Origin: JACKCD01 sp041390905 | GTDB taxonomy: Bacteria; Chloroflexota; Anaerolineae; Promineifilales; Promineifilaceae | DNA: 64,000 bases | Direction of reading: 5' to 3' | Assembly: GCA_041390905.1 (NCBI GenBank) | Contig: JAWKPA010000014.1 | Coordinates: forward strand, 62,001 to 126,000 | Shown: piece by piece, positions 16,938 through 25,829 of the stretch | How the letters are laid out: the number at the start of each line of letters is the position of its first letter | How positions within the stretch are numbered: the first letter of the stretch is position 1 | Notes under the pieces: model-generated | Database searches by the model: none | What the model saw: only the letters and a program-made list of their open reading frames with translations | What the model was told of the DNA's origin: nothing | Program-made: the position numbers and the translations under genes

Positions 16938-17270
16938 CTATAAAACATAACAACTCGTTAAACGTGGCATTGTTTGTCCATGTTCAATAATCCAACCACT
17001 CCGAACAATTGCTTCTTTACCTTGCCATTCTAACACAAAGTCTACACGGTAACGCTGCCCATACTCATCATTTGTAAATGGTTTCGCTTCATGTGTCTTC
17101 ACAACCCTCAAGAGAATCTGCCTTAAATCCTCAGCATTCGCCTGAGTCATCCCCAATACAGCTTTGAATTTACGCGCTTTATGTTTTCCCGTGTCATGGT
17201 CAAGGTTCAATGAATAGTCTCGCAACTTGACAATATCTATGACGGCAAATTTAGCATTCGGCAACAGCAT
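16938..17270 (-). CDS. DUF6883 small protein
   Basis: 110 residues; the core KFAVIDIVKLRDYSLN...GKHKARKFKAVLG fits the DUF6883 family, which also occurs as a C-terminal domain of polymorphic toxins. No catalytic site is evident. It follows the metallophosphoesterase gene by 6 bases and precedes DUF4926 by 8, so the three may be co-transcribed. The low GC and lack of AACGGCCGTT contrast with the phosphoesterase and hint at acquisition of the DUF pair. Confidence 0.7.
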   Translation of the reverse strand: MLLPNAKFAVIDIVKLRDYSLNLDHDTGKHKARKFKAVLGMTQANAEDLRQILLRVVKTHEAKPFTNDEYGQRYRVDFVLEWQGKEAIVRSGWIIEHGQTMPRLTSCYVL

Positions 17271-17276
17271 ATTGAC

Positions 17277-18005
17277 TTACCCCCACGGGGCGGCCCACCA
17301 ATCAATGTGGGGCATGTTGGCAGAAACGGCCGTTTTCCTCCCCACCCCCGCCTCCAGCACCAAATGCCGAAACGCAACCGACACGTTCCCCCGCTCACAG
17401 CGCAGCAGCGCAAACTCCACCCAGTCGGGGTCACGCCGAATTTCAGGGAACACCACCAGCGGCGACCCCACGCTGCCGGGGTTCAGCAGCAGCTTGTCAC
17501 CGTGGCGACGCAGCATGGCGACGTGGGTATGCCCGCCCGCCAGCACCGTGCCGCCATGCCCGGCAATCATTTGCTCCACCTCCGCCGCTGGCGTGGTTGC
17601 CAGCAAAATGTCGTCCCAGGAGTTGGGTGAGCCATGATAGGCCAGCAGCGTCTGCCCACCGCCTAAATCTAGCGAAACAGTAGCGGCAAAGCTTTGCAAC
17701 CAGGCAATATCATCAGGCGTGAGCCGTGAAAGACTCCACTGGTTGAGTTCCACCAGTTCAGACGGCAGGCGCTGGCTCATACGTGCCAGCAAAGTAGGGT
17801 CAGACAGCCAGGCATCGGTGTTGCCCATGACGGTAAACGGCCGATAATCCCGCAACATCGCCACCACCTCCCCCGGCTGTGGCCCCACCGCCGCCACATC
17901 ACCCAAGCAGACGATGGCATCTGGTGCTTCTTGCCGCAACGCCGCCAGCACCATCTCCAGTGCCGCCCCGTTACCATGAATATCCGCAATCAACGCTACT
18001 TTCAT
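17277..18005 (-). CDS. Metallophosphoesterase (YfcE/MJ0936-like)
   Basis: 242 residues with all calcineurin-like metal motifs: ADIHGN, GDVAAVGP, GNTDAW, HGSP and GHTHVAML. Proteins of this size act as cytosolic phosphodiesterases; the substrate is not predictable. The region just upstream of its start begins the inverted repeat that flanks the GxxExxY gene. One AACGGCCGTT lies inside it, near 17330. Confidence 0.88.
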   Translation of the reverse strand: MKVALIADIHGNGAALEMVLAALRQEAPDAIVCLGDVAAVGPQPGEVVAMLRDYRPFTVMGNTDAWLSDPTLLARMSQRLPSELVELNQWSLSRLTPDDIAWLQSFAATVSLDLGGGQTLLAYHGSPNSWDDILLATTPAAEVEQMIAGHGGTVLAGGHTHVAMLRRHGDKLLLNPGSVGSPLVVFPEIRRDPDWVEFALLRCERGNVSVAFRHLVLEAGVGRKTAVSANMPHIDWWAAPWG

Positions 18006-18102
18006 CTGGTCTCACGCAAAGCCGCAAAGACGCAAAGTTGTCTATTCTTCCAAGGCATTAGCGACTCGCTTAGGGTTCAATTAAAAATAGCTTTGCAGTT
18101 CC

Positions 18103-18135
18103 AGAAGTTCAACTTCTGAGAGAAGTTGAACTTCT
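18103..18135. repeat. REP-like palindrome, copy 2
   Basis: AGAAGTTCAACTTCT-GAG-AGAAGTTGAACTTCT. Its outer flank, to about 18176, is the reverse complement of the flank of copy 3 (GGGTTCGTTCG..TAATAACTTGGGATTT). It supplies the last residues and stop of the GxxExxY ORF. Confidence 0.88.
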
Positions 18136-18519
18136 AAATCCCAAGTTATTAACGAACGAACCCTTAATGCCGTTTTTGATGAGAAATTCACCAAAGTTAA
18201 TCAATAAACCCAGCCGTTTATCTAGCAAACGCAAATAGGTTAGAAGCTGTTTACCATGTACTTGAGCCAACCTCTCTACCGATTTTATTTCCACAATAAC
18301 CTTGTCAGCGACAAGCAAATCTGCCCGAAACCCTTCTTGAATAACAACATCTTCCCAAACAACAGGAATGGAAACCTGTCGCTTTACGAGCAAACCTTGT
18401 TTCTGCAATTCATGACACAACACTATCTCATAGACAGATTCTAGCAAACCAGGCCCAAGTTTCTTATGAATCTTGTACGAAGCATCTACAATGACTTTAG
18501 CCACATCGTTCTCGTGCAT
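18109..18519 (-). CDS. GxxExxY family protein
   Basis: 136 residues. The signature GLLESVYEIVLCHEL is the family hallmark, followed by the PD-(D/E)xK-like pattern FRADLLVADKVIVEIKSV, which suggests a nuclease-related fold, although activity in the family is not established. The natural end is probably near FLIKNG; the last residues (RSSTSLRS) come from reading into a REP palindrome. Start 18519 sits directly behind GCAAAGGAAGA, so the inverted repeat provides its ribosome site. The gene lies alone inside paired inverted repeats, so it may travel as a cassette. Confidence 0.82.
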   Translation of the reverse strand: MHENDVAKVIVDASYKIHKKLGPGLLESVYEIVLCHELQKQGLLVKRQVSIPVVWEDVVIQEGFRADLLVADKVIVEIKSVERLAQVHGKQLLTYLRLLDKRLGLLINFGEFLIKNGIKGSFVNNLGFRSSTSLRS

Positions 18520-18561
18520 TCTTCCTTTGCGCCTTTGCGCCTTTGCGTGATCTTTTCTTTA

Positions 18562-19920
18562 TTAATCCCCGTTGATCATGCGGCGGCTGATTTGGTTGTG
18601 ACGGCGGATGACGGGCTGCAGATCGAGGGTGAGCAAACGGCCGTTTTCGACCACCAAACGGCCGTTAATCACCGAAAAATCCACCGGCTGCGGCGCACAA
18701 AACAAAATCGCCGCCATCGGGTCATGCTGCGCCCCCGCATACGCCAGATTGTTCAAATCAAACGCAATAAAATCCGCCGCCATTCCTGGAGCCAACTGCC
18801 CAATATCATCCCGCTTCAGCACCGACGCCCCACCCCGCGTTGCCAGCCGCAGCGCTTCCTCACCTTTCAGCGTCCCCGCCTCATTCAGCACCCGCTGTAG
18901 CAACAACGCCTGCCGCGCCTCGTTCAGCATGTGGGAGCCATCGTTGCTGGCGCTGCCGTCCACCCCCAACCCCACGCGCACCCCACGGTCAATCCATTGG
19001 CGCACCGGGGCAATGCCGCTTGCCAGCCGCATGTTGCTGCACGGGCAGTGAGCCGCCCCGGTGTGGGTGTGGGCCATCAGCCCAATTTCAGCCTCGTTGA
19101 CGTGGATCGAATGCGCCCACCACACGTCGTCGCCCACCCATTCCAGATGCTCGGCATAGGCGGCCGGCCGATAGCCAAACGTTTCCAGGCAAAAAACTTC
19201 CTCATCCTTCGTCTCCGCCAAATGGGTGTGAAGCGTCACCCCATACGCCCGCGCCAGCCGCGCCGACTCACGCATCAGGTCGGGCGTGACGGAAAACGGG
19301 GAGCAGGGCGCGACAACCACGCGGGTCATTGCCAGCGGATTGGGGTCGTGGAACGTCTCGATGACGCGGCGGCAATCTTGCAAAATCGCCTCCTCGCTTT
19401 CCACCACGCTGTCGGGTGGCAAACCGCCGTCGCTTTCCCCCAGCGACATCGAGCCGCGTGAGGCGTGGAAGCGCAGCCCAATCTCCTGCGCCGCCCGAAT
19501 TTCATCATCCAGCTTGGCTCCGTTGGGGAACAGGTAAAGGTGATCGCTGGCGGTGGTGCAGCCACTTAAAATCAGCTCCGCCATCCCCACCAACGCACTC
19601 ACATAAACCGCCTCGCCGTCCATCCGCGCCCAAATAGGATAGAGTGTTTGCAACCAGGGGAAAAGGGAGCTATTGGGAGCCATGGCGCGGGTCAGGGTTT
19701 GGTAGAGGTGGTGGTGGGTGTTGACCAAACCGGGCAGCACCACTTTATCGGTGGCATCAATCACACGGTCGGCGGTTTGATATTGTGGGGGAATAACGGC
19801 CGTTTTTCCCACCCACTCCACCACATTCCCCCGCACAAACAGCGCCCCATCCGCAATCGTCTCCCCCCCATCATTCATCGTCATCAACAATCGGGCATTC
19901 TTCACCAACATCGTACTCAT
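18562..19920 (-). CDS. 8-oxoguanine deaminase-like amidohydrolase
   Basis: 452 residues, GAGGAGG before ATG 19920. Amidohydrolase metal ligands: THHHL, HTHLAET, AHSIHVN and GLGVDGSASND. PCSPFSV and CPCSNMRLASGIAP fit the 8-oxoguanine/guanine deaminase branch, which converts 8-oxoguanine to uric acid, probably in salvage or catabolism of oxidised purines. It lies in tandem with a second amidohydrolase (SsnA-like) on the same strand. It could alternatively be an ATZ/TRZ-type hydrolase. Three AACGGCCGTT sites lie within. Confidence 0.85.
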   Translation of the reverse strand: MSTMLVKNARLLMTMNDGGETIADGALFVRGNVVEWVGKTAVIPPQYQTADRVIDATDKVVLPGLVNTHHHLYQTLTRAMAPNSSLFPWLQTLYPIWARMDGEAVYVSALVGMAELILSGCTTASDHLYLFPNGAKLDDEIRAAQEIGLRFHASRGSMSLGESDGGLPPDSVVESEEAILQDCRRVIETFHDPNPLAMTRVVVAPCSPFSVTPDLMRESARLARAYGVTLHTHLAETKDEEVFCLETFGYRPAAYAEHLEWVGDDVWWAHSIHVNEAEIGLMAHTHTGAAHCPCSNMRLASGIAPVRQWIDRGVRVGLGVDGSASNDGSHMLNEARQALLLQRVLNEAGTLKGEEALRLATRGGASVLKRDDIGQLAPGMAADFIAFDLNNLAYAGAQHDPMAAILFCAPQPVDFSVINGRLVVENGRLLTLDLQPVIRRHNQISRRMINGD

Positions 19921-20097
19921 CAGACTACCTCCTCGACTGGCTAAACTTGGCTAAACGCAAAGATCGCAAAGGAAAAACACTGCTTAAGCTTTGCGGCCTC
20001 TGCGTTTCATGCTTAGATTTGCTAGTCAACCAAGAACACTTCATTATTACCTGCTTTTCCTTACGTCCGCGTTTGTCCGCGTCCATTCTACCCCATT
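19921..20097. repeat. CTTTGCG/CGCAAAG-type spacer repeat
   Basis: The spacer between the two amidohydrolase genes carries AAACGCAAAGATCGCAAAG and, 20 bases on, CTTTGCGGCCTCTGCGTTT, an imperfect hairpin of the same repeat type that flanks the GxxExxY gene, plus GTCCGCG units near 20065-20085. Confidence 0.55.
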
Positions 20098-21444
20098 TTA
20101 CGCATGATAGTTGCGCCAAACGCGCTCCGCCACCTTGCGCGAGGCGGCGGCGATGGCGGCTTCATCAAGGTGGGCAATCTGCTTGTGGCGCATGATGATT
20201 TTGCCGTTGACAATGGTCGTGTCCACGTCGGCATCCACCAGCCCAAAGAGAAAATGGCCCCAGAAGTTGCCGCCGTTAAACGCCGTCGGCGGGTAATAAT
20301 CGAGCAAAATCAAGTCGGCCAGGTAGCCAGCTTCTACCCGCCCCACCTGCTGCCCCGTCAGCCGCTGGTAAATCGCCGGGTTGTTTTTCATCGTCATCGT
20401 CTCATACTCCACCCAGCCCAGATTGTTGTCGCTCATGTGGTGCTTGTGCAGCAGATAACCCGTCATCGCCTCGCGGCGTAGGTCGGGGGTCATGCCGTCG
20501 GTGCCAATGCCCACCGTGACACCGGCGTTGAGCAGGGCAAACACGTCGGCACGGCCAACGGCGTTGTTCATGTTGGACTGCGCCTGGTGGACGACGATTG
20601 TGTTGCTATCGGCCAGCAATTTGCGCCCCGCGTCGTCCAAAAAGATGCCGTGGGCGGTAATGCTGCGGCTGTCCAGCACGCCAAAATGGGCGAGGCGTTC
20701 AACCACAGAACGGCCGTATTTTTCCCGCGTCAACGTCTCATCCACAAAATCTTCCAGCATGTGGATGTGGCACCCCCGGTTCAGCCCGCTGGCAATCGCC
20801 ACCGCCTGTTCCAGCGAATCGTCATCGAGGGTAAACGAAGCGTGCAGCCCCATCATGCCGTCAAACATATGATCCGGGTTTGACGCTTGCGCCTGTTGGC
20901 ATTTGCGAATATACCGCTCGTTTTCCGCCAGCCCCGCATCCCGAATCGCCTTGCCATCCCGGTCGGAGGTTTCGTAGCAGAGCAGGCCGCGCACGCCAAC
21001 GTGGGTCAACGCTTCTTCAATGCGATCCAGGCTGCCCAGGCAGGCGTTAGGGCTGGCGTGGTGGTCAATCATGCTGGTGACACCGTGGCGAACGGCCGTT
21101 ATAGCCGGAATGAGCGCACTGTAATAAACCGCCTCGTCGTCCAGCACCTTGTCCAGCGCCCACCACAAATATTGCAAAATTTCGTGGAAATTGTGCGGCG
21201 TTTGCCGCAGCGACATCCCCCGCGCATACATGCCGTAAAAGTGCATGTGGGCATTGGTCAGGCCGGGCATCAATAAACGGCCGTTGCCATCCAGCCGCTC
21301 AAAACCCCCATACTGCCCCGCCAGCTCCGCCCCCGTGCCAACAGCCACAATCCGCGTGCCATCAACCGCCACCGCCCCATCGGCAATCACCTTGTTGTCG
21401 CCGTCGTTGGTAAAAATCGTTACGTTGTGAATCAGCAAACCCAT
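20098..21444 (-). CDS. ssnA: SsnA-like aminohydrolase
   Basis: 448 residues from ATG 21444, chosen because GAGGAGG lies upstream. Metal motifs NAHMHFYG, HIHMLED, AHGIFLDD and GIGTDGM are those of amidohydrolases; NFHEILQYLWWALDKVL and the C-terminal FGLVDADVDTTIVNGKI match putative aminohydrolase SsnA, a family linked to selenium-dependent xanthine dehydrogenase gene sets. None of those partners is in the window, so the substrate is open. Together with the downstream deaminase it suggests purine or heterocycle breakdown (inference). Confidence 0.82.
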   Translation of the reverse strand: MGLLIHNVTIFTNDGDNKVIADGAVAVDGTRIVAVGTGAELAGQYGGFERLDGNGRLLMPGLTNAHMHFYGMYARGMSLRQTPHNFHEILQYLWWALDKVLDDEAVYYSALIPAITAVRHGVTSMIDHHASPNACLGSLDRIEEALTHVGVRGLLCYETSDRDGKAIRDAGLAENERYIRKCQQAQASNPDHMFDGMMGLHASFTLDDDSLEQAVAIASGLNRGCHIHMLEDFVDETLTREKYGRSVVERLAHFGVLDSRSITAHGIFLDDAGRKLLADSNTIVVHQAQSNMNNAVGRADVFALLNAGVTVGIGTDGMTPDLRREAMTGYLLHKHHMSDNNLGWVEYETMTMKNNPAIYQRLTGQQVGRVEAGYLADLILLDYYPPTAFNGGNFWGHFLFGLVDADVDTTIVNGKIIMRHKQIAHLDEAAIAAASRKVAERVWRNYHA

Positions 21445-21463
21445 TAAAACCTCCTCTATGCAG

Positions 21464-21491
21464 GTAGGGAAAGTTTGCAAACTTGCCCTAC
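21464..21491. repeat. 28-bp near-perfect palindrome
   Basis: GTAGGGAAAGTTTGC and its complement with one mismatch pair. It lies just upstream of the SsnA start region and could be an operator or another dispersed palindrome. Confidence 0.5.
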
Positions 21492-21662
21492 ACAAACGAT
21501 AGTCGTCTGACGTTTATATCTCAACTTGCACAAACTGACACCTATTGTACAGGATAAATTGCACAACTTTCTGCGGGAAATTTGTCTGGGGAGAGATGGC
21601 ATAGTCGCTTATAATACCGTGACAAGAGCCTTTAGGGTTCGTTCGCTAATAACTTGGGATTT

Positions 21663-21695
21663 AGAAGTTCAACTTCTGAGAGAAGTTGAACTTCT
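21663..21695. repeat. REP-like palindrome, copy 3
   Basis: Same core as copy 2 but in the opposite orientation; the wider element runs about 21631-21720 with ends GGGTTCGTTCG and AACTTATTTAATCC. It lies in a 327-base divergent spacer that holds no ORF. Confidence 0.9.
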
Positions 21696-21771
21696 GGCGT
21701 AACTTATTTAATCCTCATTTCTTAGCAGGTTAAACTGCTCAGGCTCATAATACCATCTTTGGAGTCATCTT

Positions 21772-23115
21772 ATGAATCAGCGTAAACGATATGCCGTTGT
21801 TGGCACGGGTGGCCGTGCGGGCATGTTTGTCAATGCCGTTGCCAACACCTACCGTGAGGTATCTGAGTTAGTCGCCTTCTGCGATCTGAGCCAGACGCGG
21901 ATGGATTGGTACAATGAGCAATTAGCCAACATCCTGGATATGGCTTCTCGCCCGACCTACTTGGCCCACCAGTTTGACCAGATGGTGGCTGAAACGCAGC
22001 CGGATACGGTCATTGTCAGCACGATGGACAGTACGCACCATCTTTACATTGTGCGAGCGATGGAATTGGGCTGCGATGTTATCAGCGAGAAGCCGATGAC
22101 GACCGATGTGGACAAGCTGCGGGCGATTTATCAAACGATTGAGAAAACCGGCCGTTCGCTTCGGGTCACGTTTAATTATCGCTATGCGCCGGCTTACACT
22201 CGTTTTCGCCAGTTGGTGATGGATGGGGTGGTCGGCCGGCCGTTACTCGTGGACTTCTCCTGGTTACTAGATACCAGTCACGGTGCCGACTATTTCCGCC
22301 GCTGGCATCGGGAAAAGCAAAACAGCGGCGGGCTGCTCGTCCACAAGGCCACCCACCACTTTGATTTGGTCAACTGGTGGATTGATGCCTACCCCCAGAG
22401 CGTGTTTGCAATGGGCGATTTGCATTTTTACGGCCGTTTTAACGCCGAATCCCGTGGTGAACAATACAGCTACCATCGTTATACCAACGTTCCTGAAGCC
22501 CAAAACGACCCCTTCGCCCTCTTCCTCACCTCCCAAAAAGAGATGGAAGGTCTGTACCTGAATGCCGAAGCCGAGACAGGTTATCTGCGTGATCGCAATG
22601 TCTTTGGCGAACCCATCACCATTGAAGACACGATGACTGTGACGGCACGTTACAACAATGGCGCACTACTTTCTTACTGTCTGGTAGCCTATGCACCCTG
22701 GGAAGGGTTGCGTATCTCAATTACTGGCACGAAGGGGCGTATTGAGATGGACATCGAGGAAAGTATCACCCATCTGCTGGGGGATGGGCAGGCAGCGGCC
22801 AGCAAAGGGCCGTTCAAGGCCACGCACATGAGAGCCTTCCCCATGTTTGGTGTGCCGTATGAGGTAGAAGTGCCTGTTAACGATGGCGGACACGGTGGAG
22901 CCGATCCTGTCATGCTGGAGCAAATCTTCTCCCCGAATCCACCATATGACCCTTATCGCCGTGCTGCTTCCCACATTGATGGCGCGGCTTCGATTCTGGT
23001 TGGCATTGCGGCTAATCAAGCAATGCAAACGGGGCAAATGGTGAAAATTGATGAGTTATTTCCGCTGTCGGCATATATGACGCGGAAAGAGGGTATTGAG
23101 AGATTGGGAGATTAG
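21772..23115 (+). CDS. Gfo/Idh/MocA family oxidoreductase
   Basis: 447 residues, GGAG before the ATG. N-terminal Rossmann fold with GTGGRAGMFV, followed by the SEKPM motif (catalytic Lys of the family), then the C-terminal alpha/beta domain (VDFSWLLDTSHGADYFRRWH, THHFDLVNWW). Such enzymes are NAD(P)-dependent sugar, inositol or biliverdin-like dehydrogenases; THHFDLVNWWI is typical of large sugar-acting members. It stands alone, followed by repeats and a pseudogene. Confidence 0.9.
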   Translation: MNQRKRYAVVGTGGRAGMFVNAVANTYREVSELVAFCDLSQTRMDWYNEQLANILDMASRPTYLAHQFDQMVAETQPDTVIVSTMDSTHHLYIVRAMELGCDVISEKPMTTDVDKLRAIYQTIEKTGRSLRVTFNYRYAPAYTRFRQLVMDGVVGRPLLVDFSWLLDTSHGADYFRRWHREKQNSGGLLVHKATHHFDLVNWWIDAYPQSVFAMGDLHFYGRFNAESRGEQYSYHRYTNVPEAQNDPFALFLTSQKEMEGLYLNAEAETGYLRDRNVFGEPITIEDTMTVTARYNNGALLSYCLVAYAPWEGLRISITGTKGRIEMDIEESITHLLGDGQAAASKGPFKATHMRAFPMFGVPYEVEVPVNDGGHGGADPVMLEQIFSPNPPYDPYRRAASHIDGAASILVGIAANQAMQTGQMVKIDELFPLSAYMTRKEGIERLGD

Positions 23116-23120
23116 AAACG

Positions 23121-23250
23121 AGGTTTAAATAAGTTACGCAAGAAGTTCTGGCATGTTTACAAAATAAACGGGTAAATGAGCATTGAGATTGAGAGACTGG
23201 AAGATTGAGAGATTAGCTGTGCTTAGTTCCAATCTCTTAATCTCTGTTTG
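23121..23250. repeat. Half REP copy plus tandem-repeat hairpin
   Basis: 23121-23149 carries one arm of the REP (TTTAAATAAGTTACG..AGAAGTTC). 23154-23250 then holds a hairpin with arms built from GAGATTG/GAGACTGG units, the same element as at 38423-38546, including the outer TTTACAAA.TAAACGGG arm. The hairpin ends exactly where a truncated gene begins. Confidence 0.75.
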
Positions 23251-23569
23251 TTGCCCGATGGAACGGTGGATATGGGGGCGTTTGAGTGGGGCGAGGCGGC
23301 AATTTCACCCACGCTCACCGTTAGCAGTAACCAGCTTGCTCACTCCAAATGACAACCCAAGCTGCACCTACAATCTTTACCACAGCAGCAGCCCCTACAG
23401 CGGCTTTAGCTTGTCACTGGCTGATATTGGCAACGCGCCCGTGGACATCAGCGGGGATATAGGTGGTGCGCCAGATTATTATTATGTGGCAGTGGATTGT
23501 GGAAGTGGGGAAACGGCCGTTTCTAACACCGTCGGCGAATTTCCCTTTGCCATTGTGCCGGGCAGCTAA
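23251..23569 (+). pseudogene. 3' remnant of a beta-helix surface protein, frameshifted
   Basis: Frame 1 reads DGTVDMGAFEWGEAAISPTL from 23257, the typical end of right-handed beta-helix polypeptides (VDIGAYE-like), then stops. Frame 2 picks up at 23348 with NDNPSCTYNLYHSSSPYSGF and ends SNTVGEFPFAIVPGS at 23569, the usual C-terminal module of these surface proteins. The two halves need a +1 shift near 23330-23348. The 5' part of the gene is gone, cut at the repeat hairpin. The cytochrome at 62638 carries a similar NRYRVWYHATDPYF module. Confidence 0.75.
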
Positions 23570-23767
23570 CCTCGCCTGGCACGTGCTGTATACGATAGAT
23601 AGGGGGTGTGGGGGGAAAAACGGCCGTTTCTTCCCCACACCCAACTCACCCACATGGGTGATCCCTCCCCAAGAATCCCCCAAACGTGTCATTTACCACT
23701 CTGATAATTTTTTCTAATATTACATTCATCTTTTTACCAACCGCATACAGAAGAAAAGGAGAAAGCT

Positions 23768-24037
23768 ATGTCCGGAAATCAGCAAGAAAAGCTGCAATCC
23801 TACTGGCAAAAAAACGTTAGGCTTATTCGCATCCTGTTAATCATTTGGGCATTCGTCTCGCTGGGTATGTCGGTCGTCTTCAAACCATTGGTAGGCAACA
23901 TCGTCCTGCCCGGCTTCCAGATACCGATCAGCTTTTGGTTTGCCCATCAGGGGGCAATGATCATTTTTGTCATCCTGATTTTTTCCTATGCCTACCTAAT
24001 GGATAAGGCAGACACCGAATACGGGGTTCGAGAATAA
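23768..24037 (+). CDS. DUF4212 small subunit of sodium/monocarboxylate symporter
   Basis: 89 residues with AGGAG upstream. Two TM helices separated by a short loop (LLIIWAFVSLGMSVVF; ISFWFAHQGAMIIFVILIFSYAYLM) and the FWFAHQG motif identify DUF4212, the small partner that always precedes a VC2705-type sodium:solute symporter. It is followed after 35 bases by that symporter. Its job is thought to be to assist the large subunit in the membrane. Confidence 0.93.
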   Translation: MSGNQQEKLQSYWQKNVRLIRILLIIWAFVSLGMSVVFKPLVGNIVLPGFQIPISFWFAHQGAMIIFVILIFSYAYLMDKADTEYGVRE

Positions 24038-24072
24038 ACACACCCATTAATGACAGGAGAGGAGATAGGATC

Positions 24073-25767
24073 ATGAGCGTAGAAATGTGGACTTGGTTGC
24101 TGGTAGGGATTAGCTTCATTGGCTACATCTGGATCGGTTACACCAATCGTGTCAACTCCACCAAGGGGTTTTATGTGGCCGGGCAAGGGGTGCCCGCCAT
24201 CGCTAACGGTGCCGCTACCGCCGCTGACTGGATGTCAGGGGCATCGTTTATTTCCATGGCTGGCCTCATTGCCTTCATGGGCTACGATGGCACCGTTTAT
24301 TTGCTAGGCTGGACAGGGGGATATGTGCTGCTTGCCACGCTGCTGGCACCCTATTTGCGGAAGTTCAACAAATACACCGTCCCCGACTTTGTGGGCGACC
24401 GTTATTACTCGCAGACGGCACGCATTGTGGCGGCTGTATGTGCCGTTTTTGTGTCGTTCACCTATGTGGCGGGGCAAATGCGCGGCGTTGGCATTGTCTT
24501 TAGCCGCTTTTTGGAAATTTCGGTCACCTGGGGTGTCGTCATCGGGATGGTGATTGTGGCCTTTTTTGCTGTGTTGGGCGGCATGAAGGGGATCACCTAT
24601 ACGCAGGTGGCGCAATACTGCGTGATCATCATCGCCTTCCTCATCCCAGCGTTTACGCTGTCGGCGCGGGTTTCGGGCAACCCCATTCCCCAGTTGGCAC
24701 TGACATTTACCGACATTGTGCCCAAGCTGGATGCCATTCAAACGGATTTGGGGCTGGGGGTCTATTCGACGACAACACGGCCGTTAATTGACATTTTCTG
24801 CATCATGCTGGCGCTCATGGCGGGAACGGCCGGTTTGCCCCACGTCATCGTCCGCTTCTACACCGTTAAATCAGTACGCGATGCCCGCTATTCGGCCGGC
24901 TGGGCCTTGCTCTTCATCGCCCTGCTCTACACCACCGCCCCCGCCCTGGCCGTATTTGCCAAGCTCAACCTCATCAACACCCTCAACAACGTCCCCACCA
25001 CCGCCATTGCCGAAGGCACCGACCTTGACTGGGCGTGGAAATGGCAACAAACCGGGCTGCTGCAATTTACTGACCTCAACGGCGACGGCGTCTATACCCT
25101 CTCTGGCGGCGACACTAACGAAATCGTCATTGACCGCGACATTATTGTGCTGTCCACCCCTGAGGTAGCCGGGCTTTCCGGCTTTGTGATCGCCCTTGTG
25201 GCCGCCGGTGGTTTGGCCGCCGCGCTCTCCACCGCCTCCGGGCTGCTGCTGGTCATCTCCAGCTCCTTTGCCCACGACATTTACTACCGTTGGCTCCGCC
25301 CGGAAGCCTCTGAAGAAGAACGGCTGCGCGTAGGGCGCATCGCCATCGTCGGAGCCATTTTCCTGGCTGGTTATTTAGGCATCAACCCACCCGGCTTTGT
25401 TGGTGAAGTGGTCGCCTTTGCTTTTGGCCTGGCGGCGGCCAGCTTCTTCCCCGTCATTTTCATGGGCATCTTTGACAAACGCGCCAACGACAAAGGGGCG
25501 ATTGCCGGGATGGTGGTGGGCATTATCTTCACCGCCCTGATGATTGTCCTCATGCGCTCTGACCGGCTGCTGGGCACGTCAGCACCGATCATCAGCGATG
25601 TCATGGGCATTTCGTCGCAGGGCATCGGTGTCATCGGGATGATTCTCAACTTTGCCATTGCCTATGTCGTTTCACGGCAAACAGAAGCACCGCCAGAACA
25701 CATTCAGGAGATGGTGGAATCGGTACGTATCCCTGCTGGGGCTGCTACGGCCGCTGCGCAGCATTAA
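24073..25767 (+). CDS. Sodium:solute symporter, VC2705 (acetate-type) subfamily
   Basis: 564 residues with about 13 hydrophobic helices. GFYVAGQGVPAIANGAATAADWMSGASFI is the SSS-family signature near the N-terminus; MAGTAGLPHVIVRFYTVKSVRDAR and SLAAALSTASGLLLVISSSFAHD-like segments are also typical. In the family these proteins import acetate or related monocarboxylates with sodium. It pairs with DUF4212 and faces a CrbSR-like sensor operon, so acetate or pyruvate uptake is the best guess. Confidence 0.92.
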   Translation: MSVEMWTWLLVGISFIGYIWIGYTNRVNSTKGFYVAGQGVPAIANGAATAADWMSGASFISMAGLIAFMGYDGTVYLLGWTGGYVLLATLLAPYLRKFNKYTVPDFVGDRYYSQTARIVAAVCAVFVSFTYVAGQMRGVGIVFSRFLEISVTWGVVIGMVIVAFFAVLGGMKGITYTQVAQYCVIIIAFLIPAFTLSARVSGNPIPQLALTFTDIVPKLDAIQTDLGLGVYSTTTRPLIDIFCIMLALMAGTAGLPHVIVRFYTVKSVRDARYSAGWALLFIALLYTTAPALAVFAKLNLINTLNNVPTTAIAEGTDLDWAWKWQQTGLLQFTDLNGDGVYTLSGGDTNEIVIDRDIIVLSTPEVAGLSGFVIALVAAGGLAAALSTASGLLLVISSSFAHDIYYRWLRPEASEEERLRVGRIAIVGAIFLAGYLGINPPGFVGEVVAFAFGLAAASFFPVIFMGIFDKRANDKGAIAGMVVGIIFTALMIVLMRSDRLLGTSAPIISDVMGISSQGIGVIGMILNFAIAYVVSRQTEAPPEHIQEMVESVRIPAGAATAAAQH

Positions 25768-25774
25768 TTGAGTA

Positions 25775-25818
25775 GAGATTGGAGGTTGGGGATTGGAGAG
25801 CAATCTCCAACCTCCCAG
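25775..25818. repeat. Tandem-repeat hairpin (GATTGGAG units)
   Basis: Arms of GATTGGAG/GGTTGGG units face CAATCTCC/AACCTCCC units with almost no loop. Lies right after the symporter stop and just before the next gene's start. Confidence 0.75.
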
Positions 25819-25829
25819 GTCAATTCCCT

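Larger units (their letters stand above)
18012..18550. mobile_element. Candidate non-autonomous cassette: GxxExxY gene between inverted repeats
   Basis: Bases 18012-18037 and 18525-18550 are inverted copies of a 26-mer made of three CGCAAAG units (24 of 26 positions match, by eye). Between them lie only a GxxExxY gene and a REP palindrome. No transposase is present. The outer genes are GC-rich, the insert AT-rich. Similar CTTTGCG tandem units occur at 19950-20010 and 26425-26495 without the gene. Confidence 0.5.
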
